DNA of 64,000 nt from positions 310,001 through 374,000 of the forward strand of contig NZ_JBDKWZ010000004.1 of the NCBI RefSeq assembly GCF_039710355.1. Direction: 5' to 3'. The translations under genes and the position numbers were made by a program. The notes below the pieces were generated by a model. The model was given only the letters and a program-made list of their open reading frames with translations, made no database searches and was not told where the DNA came from. Shown in pieces: positions 36,577 to 45,641 of the stretch. The DNA comes from Rapidithrix thailandica (GTDB lineage: Bacteria; Bacteroidota; Bacteroidia; Cytophagales; Flammeovirgaceae). How positions within the stretch are numbered: the first letter of the stretch is position 1; every line of letters begins with the position of its first letter.

Positions 36577-37581
36577 ATGAAAAAATCCTATTACCTATTC
36601 AATCCCGGTCGCTTGAGCCGGAGAGACAATACCTTAAAATTTACCCCCGTGGACGAGGAGGGGAATGAAGGGCAAGCCCGTCATATTCCGGTGGAAGGGG
36701 TAAATAACTTGTATGTTTTCGGGAGTTTGGATACCAACAGCGCTCTGTACAACTTTCTGGGTAAAAACCTGGTGAATGTACATTTTTTCGATTATTATGA
36801 GCATTATACGGGCTCTTTTATGGCCAAAGAATACCTTTTGGCCGGCAAGATGCAAATCGACCAGACGAACCACTACCTCAACCCGGAAAAAAGAATCGTG
36901 ATCGCCCGTAAGTTGATTGAAGGTGCGGCTTTCAACATGCTCAAAAACCTGAAATACTACGATAACCGGGGCAAAGATATTTACCCCCAAATCCAACTGA
37001 TCGAACAGTACTCTCAGGGGATTGAGGCGTTTAAAGAAGTGCCCGAACTGATGGGCATCGAAGGCAATATCCGGCAGGTGTATTACGAAGCATTTGATGA
37101 AATCGTAACAGATTTTGAAATGAATGGCCGAAGCAAACAGCCCCCGGCCAATGAAGTCAACGCCCTGATATCCTTTGGCAATATGCTGTGTTACACCCTT
37201 TGTCTGGACATGATCTACCATACTCAGCTCAATCCGACCATCAGTTTTCTACACGAACCCGGTACCCGGAGGTATTCCCTGGCCTTGGACCTGGCCGAAG
37301 TCTTTAAACCTTTGTTGGTAGACCGGACGATTTTTAAAGTGTTGAACAAAAAAATCCTGAAAGCAAGCGATTTTGAAGAAAAACTGAACAAAATTCTCTT
37401 AAAAGAAAAAGGAAGAAAAGCCTTCTTAAAAGCCTGGGACGAACGCCTGAACGAAACCATCAAACACCGTTCCCTCGGCCGGAGCGTTTCCTACAAACAC
37501 CTGGTCAAGCTGGAATGCTACAAACTCGCCAAACATATCATGGGCCTGGAAGAATATAAGCCCTTTAAGATGTGGTGGTAA
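36577..37581 (+). CDS. cas1: CRISPR integrase Cas1
   Basis: Cas1 integrates new spacers at the leader end. The start KKSYYLFNPGRLSRRDNTL and the body match type I-B Cas1. Candidate metal ligands are the Glu in GNIRQVYYEAFDEI, the His in FLHEPGTRRYSLALDL and the Asp in that same stretch. I use the ATG at 36577, which begins the conserved strand; the frame is open to the ATG at 36535, directly after REP E, which would add a basic 14-residue extension. At 334 residues it is a normal length. The 82-bp gap that follows, before the four-helix-bundle gene, is AT-rich. Confidence 0.95.
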   Translation: MKKSYYLFNPGRLSRRDNTLKFTPVDEEGNEGQARHIPVEGVNNLYVFGSLDTNSALYNFLGKNLVNVHFFDYYEHYTGSFMAKEYLLAGKMQIDQTNHYLNPEKRIVIARKLIEGAAFNMLKNLKYYDNRGKDIYPQIQLIEQYSQGIEAFKEVPELMGIEGNIRQVYYEAFDEIVTDFEMNGRSKQPPANEVNALISFGNMLCYTLCLDMIYHTQLNPTISFLHEPGTRRYSLALDLAEVFKPLLVDRTIFKVLNKKILKASDFEEKLNKILLKEKGRKAFLKAWDERLNETIKHRSLGRSVSYKHLVKLECYKLAKHIMGLEEYKPFKMWW

Positions 37582-37663
37582 ATAATGATGTTGTGAATGG
37601 ATGAAATTGTGATTGATAAGTGTTAAATTTATTAATTATAATTAGGTATAAAAAATAGAGGTT

Positions 37664-38023
37664 ATGCCTGAAAAATCAAGTTTTAATGAGGTTTTTAGAG
37701 GAAGAACAAAAAGAATGGCATTAGACATCATTGAGGTCTACCGAAAGCTGCCCCAAAAAGAAGAGGCTAAGTTGATCGGTAGGCAACTACTTCGTTCGGC
37801 TACCTCTGTGGCAGCTAATTTTAGGGCGACATGTCGGGCTAGATCCAAGCGTGAGTTCTTCAGTAAATTATCCATTGTAGTAGAAGAAGCAGACGAAACG
37901 TTATTTTGGCTTGAGTTATTAGAGGAGGCTAAAATTATTTCGACAAATGAATTGACCGTTATTAAACAAGAGGTAACAGAAATCCTTGCAGTCATGGCAA
38001 CAGCCAGGAAAAACGCTAAATAA
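37664..38023 (+). CDS. Four-helix-bundle protein (23S rRNA-IVP / Avd-like)
   Basis: The 119-residue protein shows the family pattern: SFNEVFRGRTKRMALDIIEV, YRKLPQKEEAKLIGRQLLRS, ATSVAANFRATCRARSKREF, then LSIVVEEADETLFWLELLEEA. This family was first seen in intervening sequences of 23S rRNA genes; its Avd members bind reverse transcriptase in diversity-generating retroelements. Here it lies between cas1 and cas2, an unusual place. Its flanks are AT-rich (37582-37663 and 38024-38055), unlike the cas genes, suggesting that it was inserted as a small cassette. It is not a known Cas protein, and any role in adaptation is speculation. Confidence 0.88.
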   Translation: MPEKSSFNEVFRGRTKRMALDIIEVYRKLPQKEEAKLIGRQLLRSATSVAANFRATCRARSKREFFSKLSIVVEEADETLFWLELLEEAKIISTNELTVIKQEVTEILAVMATARKNAK

Positions 38024-38055
38024 ATCACTCATTCACTAGCTCACTATATTCAAAT

Positions 38056-38319
38056 ATGTACATAATTTTAGTGTATGATATCGGAGAAAAGCGAGTCGGG
38101 AAGATGTTGAAACTTTGCCGGAAGTATTTACATTGGATACAGAATTCGGTGTTTGAGGGAGAGATTACCGAAGTAAAGCTAAAGGAACTGGTAGTCAAAG
38201 CCAGGGGTATAATGAAGGAAGAGGAAGACAGCTTGATTATTTTCAAGAGTCGGGACGAGCGCTGGCTAGACAAAGAAATCATTGGTCAGGAACGCAGCAG
38301 CACGGATAATTTTTTGTAA
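38056..38319 (+). CDS. cas2: CRISPR integrase subunit Cas2
   Basis: The 87-residue protein forms the bridge of the Cas1-Cas2 integration complex. The ferredoxin-like start YIILVYDIGEKRVGKMLKLC carries the conserved Asp at residue 8, followed by YLHWIQNSVFEGEITEVKL and LIIFKSRDERWLDKEIIG. The length is standard. It is the last cas gene; the leader and array follow directly. Confidence 0.95.
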   Translation: MYIILVYDIGEKRVGKMLKLCRKYLHWIQNSVFEGEITEVKLKELVVKARGIMKEEEDSLIIFKSRDERWLDKEIIGQERSSTDNFL

Positions 38320-38526
38320 AAGTTGTCGATCCCCGTGAGGAGGCTGGAGAATCGAAAAGCGATCCGTTTGATATTATACCGAAACCGCCAAATCAGCTCA
38401 AAAAGCGGGTTGTCGTAGCCCTGGGAAAAACATAGAATTAGCGGTCGACAACCTTGCGTTCAAAATCTTTAGAAAAAACCTTGGAAAAAAGCCTTTAATA
38501 CCGGATTTTTGTTTGTCGGCCTACGG
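38320..38526 (+). promoter_or_regulatory. CRISPR leader
   Basis: The 207 bp between cas2 and the first repeat have no open frame and contain long A and T runs near the array. TTGTCG occurs after the cas2 stop (about 38322) and again near 38405, and its complement CGACAA lies near 38444, which could be leader-anchoring or bending sites. CCTTTAAT, matching the first eight bases of the repeat, occurs at 38492. No clear TANNTTTG promoter was found. The position beside cas1/cas2 and the degenerate repeat at the far end both support this as the leader end. Confidence 0.75.
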
Positions 38527-41500
38527 CCTTTAATCGCACCAGAGTGGAATTGAAATAAAAAAGGATCATGGCAGAAAATCAGCGACACCTTCCTTTAATC
38601 GCACCAGAGTGGAATTGAAATGCCACATCGCAGAAGACATAAAAAGAAACTGGTCTTCCTTTAATCGCACCAGAGTGGAATTGAAATCTATTATCTTCTC
38701 GATGCGACCTAGTACGGTAGGACCTTTAATCGCACCAGAGTGGAATTGAAATTTACAGGGAATATATTCAAATCCGACACGGAGGCTACCTTTAATCGCA
38801 CCAGAGTGGAATTGAAATTTGGATGGCACTGAGCTTAACATTATTGAAGCAAGCCTTTAATCGCACCAGAGTGGAATTGAAATATCTTACTATTTACATC
38901 TATCATTCATCTCAAATAGCCTTTAATCGCACCAGAGTGGAATTGAAATGTGATTCGACTTGATCCAAGGGCGTGATTTTTTTCACCTTTAATCGCACCA
39001 GAGTGGAATTGAAATTACTCTTTTTACATAAATTTTGACGAGGGGATAGATCCTTTAATCGCACCAGAGTGGAATTGAAATCTAGAATAAGGCACACCCC
39101 TAACACCACGACGTTAACCTTTAATCGCACCAGAGTGGAATTGAAATAATGCACGATCCGGAGGGTAAGATCTCATTCATACCCCTTTAATCGCACCAGA
39201 GTGGAATTGAAATTTCCCACAATGGTGTGGCACATGATTGTGCCTTCTTCCTTTAATCGCACCAGAGTGGAATTGAAATACCAAAATCTAACCCAAAAAA
39301 TTGCTCCCCTCTGGCCCTTTAATCGCACCAGAGTGGAATTGAAATGTGTGATTACCCAAGGAATTCCGGGGGTCGGCGATTCCTTTAATCGCACCAGAGT
39401 GGAATTGAAATTTATTTTACCGGACGATACACAGCAAATAACGATACCTTTAATCGCACCAGAGTGGAATTGAAATAATCGATCCAACATATTATAGGTG
39501 ATATTAAATATCCCTTTAATCGCACCAGAGTGGAATTGAAATTCAGGTGACACAGCGAATATAGAAGCCCTCCACCCCCTTTAATCGCACCAGAGTGGAA
39601 TTGAAATAATATAGATTCGGGTGCTCACATTTGAACGCAAAAGGCCTTTAATCGCACCAGAGTGGAATTGAAATTTAATTGCGCCGGGCTGTTGGGGTTT
39701 GCCAAACCTCCCTTTAATCGCACCAGAGTGGAATTGAAATCCCGTTTGGCCGAATAGGACACCTCAAAATTGTTCACCTTTAATCGCACCAGAGTGGAAT
39801 TGAAATATAGCTGATTATGTCGCGAAAGAACTCACTAAAAATCCTTTAATCGCACCAGAGTGGAATTGAAATATCTTCAAATTTCTGATCTAGGAAAGTA
39901 GCAAACTTCCTTTAATCGCACCAGAGTGGAATTGAAATGACGATACACAGCAAATAACGATAGATTCCGACAGCCTTTAATCGCACCAGAGTGGAATTGA
40001 AATCTTGAGTGGCGAGACATACAAATTTTGGCCACTTTCCTTTAATCGCACCAGAGTGGAATTGAAATTCTTATTTCGCCTCATAGGCTGAATGCCCATA
40101 ACGGCCCTTTAATCGCACCAGAGTGGAATTGAAATGGACTTACTTCTTAAGACCTTTAAACAGTTAAGTAAACCTTTAATCGCACCAGAGTGGAATTGAA
40201 ATGAAGATTGTGCGGCCATCCGGCAGGGCGCCAACGAACCTTTAATCGCACCAGAGTGGAATTGAAATCAACCTCTATTAATCCAAATTTTACATCATCA
40301 CTACCCTTTAATCGCACCAGAGTGGAATTGAAATTTGAATTCAGGTAGTGAGTTCATGTATAAGGTTACCCTTTAATCGCACCAGAGTGGAATTGAAATG
40401 AAGCGCTTGAAGAAGATTGGTTCGGTGTGTTAACCTTTAATCGCACCAGAGTGGAATTGAAATTTACTCGGCAGTCGAGTACCAAAGGCAACTGGTCGAC
40501 CTTTAATCGCACCAGAGTGGAATTGAAATATGTTCAGGTTCGAGGTTAAATAAGCCCTGGTTGCCTTTAATCGCACCAGAGTGGAATTGAAATTTACTCG
40601 GCAGTCGAGTACCAAAGGCAACTGGTCGACCTTTAATCGCACCAGAGTGGAATTGAAATATTATTGATTTTGCCATCTTGCCCTACCTTCAAAACCTTTA
40701 ATCGCACCAGAGTGGAATTGAAATGGCACACGCATACACCCGCCAGGCTGGACGGGGCCACCTTTAATCGCACCAGAGTGGAATTGAAATTTTACCAGAT
40801 AGTGCTCCATTAATTTGAATAGGGCGCCTTTAATCGCACCAGAGTGGAATTGAAATTGATCTATGAGGAGAGCGAGGAGATAACTCGAACCCCTTTAATC
40901 GCACCAGAGTGGAATTGAAATGAGTAAGGTCCAAATAGAATACTTGCTTTATGGAATCCTTTAATCGCACCAGAGTGGAATTGAAATAGAAGTACAACTG
41001 GTAAACTCTGCTTTTGAGGCTAACCTTTAATCGCACCAGAGTGGAATTGAAATTACTTACGCCGAACACGATAGGCACAACGGTATTGACCTTTAATCGC
41101 ACCAGAGTGGAATTGAAATGAAACTCTAAACACTTACAATAGTATGATGGCTATCCCCTTTAATCGCACCAGAGTGGAATTGAAATCTTTTGATCAGGGG
41201 GCGGTACAGGCGAACATATCAACCTTTAATCGCACCAGAGTGGAATTGAAATCTTACAGAAGACTATTCAGTTTCAAGTAGAGATAGACCTTTAATCGCA
41301 CCAGAGTGGAATTGAAATTATACAGATATATGATGAGAATGAACCGAACGGGCCCTTTAATCGCACCAGAGTGGAATTGAAATTAGGGTACCAAGGGGCT
41401 TTAGGGGCTATGAAAACAACCTTTAATCGCACCAGAGTGGAATTGAAATATCTATCCTGTCTGTAAATATTAGCTCTCTAACACGCCTTTAATCGCACCA

Positions 41501-43748
41501 GAGTGGAATTGAAATGTGGTTTGTTGGATTGATCCTCTTAATTTAGTCCAGGCCTTTAATCGCACCAGAGTGGAATTGAAATAGCGATGCCCAACGGCTT
41601 GTTGAAATTGAAGCGCTGGCCTTTAATCGCACCAGAGTGGAATTGAAATCATTTATCCTGTGGTTAACTATGCCTTGTTTCCGCCTTTAATCGCACCAGA
41701 GTGGAATTGAAATTGGCCGACCGGGATGTGCGGGGAATGAATTCGGCCCCTTTAATCGCACCAGAGTGGAATTGAAATGGCGTAGCGGACGGTACCATCG
41801 AACTGATTGTTACGGGCCTTTAATCGCACCAGAGTGGAATTGAAATTGGGCAGATGGATGCTTTGTTGAAAGGGGAGACTCCCCTTTAATCGCACCAGAG
41901 TGGAATTGAAATGCGGTACCTACCGGGTTTCTATAACGGATGATTTTCCTTTAATCGCACCAGAGTGGAATTGAAATTTCATCAGGCGAGTGGTTGCAAA
42001 GTTCTTACCAGATCCTTTAATCGCACCAGAGTGGAATTGAAATCACCTTTCTATAAAAAAGATTAGCATGAAACACGACCCTTTAATCGCACCAGAGTGG
42101 AATTGAAATTGGAATGGACTCTTGAATTTTAACCCATGCCTCCAAGGTCCTTTAATCGCACCAGAGTGGAATTGAAATAAACTCTCCCTCCATGCCAACA
42201 CAAAACAGGTATAACCTTTAATCGCACCAGAGTGGAATTGAAATCTTGTAAAGCACTGTTGGAGTAACCGAAACAAGCTTCCTTTAATCGCACCAGAGTG
42301 GAATTGAAATTCGGCATCTTGTTGCAAAAAGCTTAACCCCATATCCCCTTTAATCGCACCAGAGTGGAATTGAAATGATTGTCAATCCAAGCACTTTGAA
42401 GGATGTAACTAACCTTTAATCGCACCAGAGTGGAATTGAAATAATCAAAAGACTTGCTGCTCTGGACATCAATCAGGGCCTTTAATCGCACCAGAGTGGA
42501 ATTGAAATGATTTAAGAAAATCCGGAAATTACTACAAGGCAATGCCTTTAATCGCACCAGAGTGGAATTGAAATGGGACAACGGGGAGGAACCCGAGGAA
42601 GTAAGACTACCTTTAATCGCACCAGAGTGGAATTGAAATTGAGTAAACAAATGGGGATTAGCATGGAGGAAGCTTCCTTTAATCGCACCAGAGTGGAATT
42701 GAAATTCAATTTCAACTTGCAAAAAGGCGAGTGCCTCAAACAACCTTTAATCGCACCAGAGTGGAATTGAAATCCCAACATGAAAGTGAAGCCGCTTGTC
42801 GATGCCAACCTTTAATCGCACCAGAGTGGAATTGAAATAGAGAATTCCGAACTCTCCGAGGGTGCGCCCATACACCTTTAATCGCACCAGAGTGGAATTG
42901 AAATTAAATTACCCATGATTTTACTTGCGGCCTTCGCGGCCTTTAATCGCACCAGAGTGGAATTGAAATGAATTACGGCCATAACTACCCCGGTTGTTTG
43001 AATATCCTTTAATCGCACCAGAGTGGAATTGAAATCTTTATGGAGGGAGGGATTAGTTAAAGGCAAATATACCTTTAATCGCACCAGAGTGGAATTGAAA
43101 TGAGGAATCTGGGCGATGTATTCTCTTGACAAATCGACCTTTAATCGCACCAGAGTGGAATTGAAATGAGTGTAATCACCTTTGCCTCCGGAAGAAAGGG
43201 AAAACCTTTAATCGCACCAGAGTGGAATTGAAATAATAAAGCTGCTCCAACTAAGCTTCCCAACACAAACCTTTAATCGCACCAGAGTGGAATTGAAATC
43301 AAATAAAAAAACGGATTGAAAAGCTCTTAGCGACCCTTTAATCGCACCAGAGTGGAATTGAAATTTGGAAAAGGCATCTTTGAGGCCAAAACGGATGCCC
43401 CTTTAATCGCACCAGAGTGGAATTGAAATCAAATAAAAAAACGGATTGAAAAGCTCTTAGCGACCCTTTAATCGCACCAGAGTGGAATTGAAATTTGGAA
43501 AAGGCATCTTTGAGGCCAAAACGGATGCCCCTTTAATCGCACCAGAGTGGAATTGAAATGTTAGAGAAGATTGGTAAACTTTCAGAAGAAGTTACCTTTA
43601 ATCGCACCAGAGTGGAATTGAAATGAGGTACCAGTTTCTTCTCTCCGATACGCGTTTTCCTTTAATCGCACCAGAGTGGAATTGAAATAATTCAATAGTT
43701 TCTATTTCCAGTTCAGGGAATTCACCTTTAATCGCACCAGAGTGGAAT
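38527..43748 (+). CRISPR. CRISPR array: 80 repeats, 79 spacers
   Basis: The 30-nt repeat starts CCTTTAATCGCACCAGAG and ends TGGAATTGAAAT. I count 79 full copies plus a last copy at 43725-43748 that keeps only its first 24 bases. Spacers are 34-39 nt. The repeat end ATTGAAAT matches the 8-nt 5-prime handle of type I-B crRNAs, so transcription should run from the leader at 38320 rightwards. The repeat has only a weak internal stem (CAC/GTG), as expected for Cas6 systems with unstructured repeats. Spacer 30 equals spacer 32 (40464-40499, 40594-40629); spacers 73-74 equal 75-76. The two-unit block at 43270-43399 is repeated exactly at 43400-43529. Confidence 0.99.
43270..43529 (+). repeat. Tandem duplication of two repeat-spacer units
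   Basis: The 130-bp block at 43270-43399 (two repeats and two different spacers) is followed by an identical copy at 43400-43529, near the old, leader-distal end of the array. This indicates slippage or unequal recombination rather than two independent acquisitions. Confidence 0.95.
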
Positions 43749-43823
43749 GCCGCAGCTTGCTTCTGTTTACAAATCTATGGGGAACGGGGACGAAGAAGCA
43801 AATGCCCAGGGAGGTAGGTCTTT

Positions 43824-44456
43824 TTATGGGTTTCTTGCTGAGATAAGCATTTGTACTTGTACCTCTGGGGATTCTTCTGTCTCTTCTGCTATCCCGAGGT
43901 ATTCCCGGGAAGTGGCTGTATCGTAGGTGGGTAACACGGATTGCTTTTGGGCATCCGTATAGCTGTGAGGTAAACAGTAGCCGATGCCGTAGGTTAAGGT
44001 TATCTTCTCGCGAACTTCTGCCCAGATATCCTGTCCATGAAAGAATTCGGTTTCCAGGTTGCCATTGATGATTAAACTGGAATCTTGAAAAGCATTGTTA
44101 AGAATTGCCCGTACGGTCAAATGCCCTCCGATGATGATGACTTTCCCATAATATCCATTGAAATAATCACAGGTCACATTGCCTGTGATAAAAAGGCTCC
44201 CTCCATCCCCATAAGGTTTTGGGTTGCATGCGTCAAGCCAAACAGCGTTGACATTCCCCACAATTAAAAGATTCCGGGCTTCAAATGCTATTTTCGTATC
44301 TTGCCCGATATCCCCTATATAAACTTGAAAATCCGTTTCATTTCCTGAGCTTAACCAATTTTGAAAGCGTTGTACATCCTTTGCGATAGACGGGTGTTTC
44401 TTGGTTTCAAGGAAATACTGTTTTTGGGAAACCTGGTGGTAGCAATTTGTTTTCAT
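43824..44456 (-). CDS. Hypothetical protein with beta-helix-like repeats
   Basis: The 210-residue protein, unnamed to me, begins MKTNCYHQVSQKQYFLETKK; the frame is open upstream to 44648, but that part looks untranslated. The middle contains repeated strand-turn units (ARNLLIVGNVNAVWLD, GGSLFITGNVTCDYF, GKVIIIGGHLTVRAIL, DSSLIINGNLETEFF). Their I.GN./I.GG. spacing of about 22 residues suggests a short right-handed beta-helix, as in bactofilin-like proteins. There is no signal peptide. The gene runs towards the CRISPR array and stops 75 bp from its end. A defence role is not supported by anything in the sequence. Confidence 0.65.
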   Translation of the reverse strand: MKTNCYHQVSQKQYFLETKKHPSIAKDVQRFQNWLSSGNETDFQVYIGDIGQDTKIAFEARNLLIVGNVNAVWLDACNPKPYGDGGSLFITGNVTCDYFNGYYGKVIIIGGHLTVRAILNNAFQDSSLIINGNLETEFFHGQDIWAEVREKITLTYGIGYCLPHSYTDAQKQSVLPTYDTATSREYLGIAEETEESPEVQVQMLISARNP

Positions 44457-44792
44457 TTGTAAGGGATCATTAGGTCTGAAATAGGAGATTGACAATCTAC
44501 GGATGAAAATAAATAAAAAGGATTTAGAGTGCGTTGAAATTTTTGAATAAATGAAAGAGAAGTTTGGGTGATGCTTCCCAAATGAGCAACCCTTTCTTTT
44601 TAATAGAAGAATATATCTCCTCCGGCATTTGTTTATATCTTTTGTCACAAGTTCCGGACTTTGCCCTTCTTGATGCTAAAATTTGTTTTATTCCTTTTTC
44701 CCCTTAACTTTAAGATTGCCAATTGCAACAACCAACCTCAATAATCACCTTCACATGCCTGTTTGCTACCGACATTTTACAACTAATTACCT
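44457..44792. other. Divergent intergenic region
   Basis: This gap of about 336 bp lies between the beta-helix-like gene (minus) and the first ECF sigma gene (plus). It is AT-rich. CTAAAATTTG at 44676-44685 vaguely resembles a -7 element but has wrong internal spacing. No RNA gene, repeat or terminator was seen. Confidence 0.4.
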
Positions 44793-45467
44793 ATGGAACT
44801 CCTTAAAAAAACGAACACTTCTACGCTGGAGCCTCAACCGGAAGCCTTAGCGGCTTTTGCCTCCGGAAAACAGGATGCGGTCATCTGGAAAGAGTTCAGA
44901 GCCGGTTCGGAAATGGCCTTTAACTATATCTACAAACACTATTTTACCATCCTCTATCAGTATGGGCATCAGTTTACCAAAGACAGTGAACTGGTCAAAG
45001 ATGCCATTCAGGAGTTATTTATCGAACTTAGGCGCAACCGCCAGAATTTAGGCCCTACCTCTTCCATCAAGTTTTATTTGTACCGCTCTCTCCGCCGGAA
45101 AATCGTGCGGGCCCTCTCCAAAAAGAACCGCTTTATCTTTTCCGGCCATTTGGAAAGTACATATGATTTTGAAATCGCCTTATCACCGGAGGTCATGATG
45201 ATCAACCGGCAAAGTACAGCCGAAAACAAAAAGCAACTGGAAGCGGCCTTTAACAAACTGACCAAGCGGCAAAAAGAAGCACTCTTATATTACTACTACG
45301 AGGGCCTTTCTTACGAAGAAATTGCCTCCGTCATGAACCTCTCCAAAGTAAAATATGCCCGGACGTTAATTTACCGGAGCATCGATAAACTCAAACAGGA
45401 AATGCTGTTGTACTGTAGCCTGTTGGCAGGCTTGGCAATGCTTTTCTTTTGGCTCTTTACGGGCTGA
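44793..45467 (+). CDS. ECF-type RNA polymerase sigma factor, uptake locus 1
   Basis: The protein has the sigma-70 region 2 (EMAFNYIYKHYFTILYQYGH, DAIQELFIELRRNRQ) and region 4 (LTKRQKEALLYYYYEGLSYEEIASVMNLS), with no region 3, as in ECF sigma factors. The gene comes first in a sigma-FecR-SusC-SusD set and should be held by the FecR anti-sigma factor until the SusC signals. About 35 N-terminal residues precede region 2. The C-terminus is unusual: the last 22 residues (LLYCSLLAGLAMLFFWLFTG) form a hydrophobic segment long enough to cross the membrane. Confidence 0.92.
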   Translation: MELLKKTNTSTLEPQPEALAAFASGKQDAVIWKEFRAGSEMAFNYIYKHYFTILYQYGHQFTKDSELVKDAIQELFIELRRNRQNLGPTSSIKFYLYRSLRRKIVRALSKKNRFIFSGHLESTYDFEIALSPEVMMINRQSTAENKKQLEAAFNKLTKRQKEALLYYYYEGLSYEEIASVMNLSKVKYARTLIYRSIDKLKQEMLLYCSLLAGLAMLFFWLFTG

Positions 45468-45641
45468 TTTTCTCCTGATAAAAAAATATTTTTAAAATTT
45501 TTTGAAAATCCTTGAGGGCATTTGCCTGCTTCCGGTCTTTCGTAAGGTAAAAGGGGGCAACCGGTTTCTTCCTTTGCTGTATTGGGCAGGTCAGGTATAG
45601 GTTGAAAAATCACCTTTTTGTCAATTATATACTCAACTACG

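Noticed and set aside
38566..43150. Several open frames of 60-136 codons across the array on both strands, with repeated peptides such as FNSTLVRLK and FNRTRVELK.
   Set aside because: They are translations of the CRISPR repeat in different frames; the periodicity is that of the 65-66-bp repeat-spacer unit, not of a protein.
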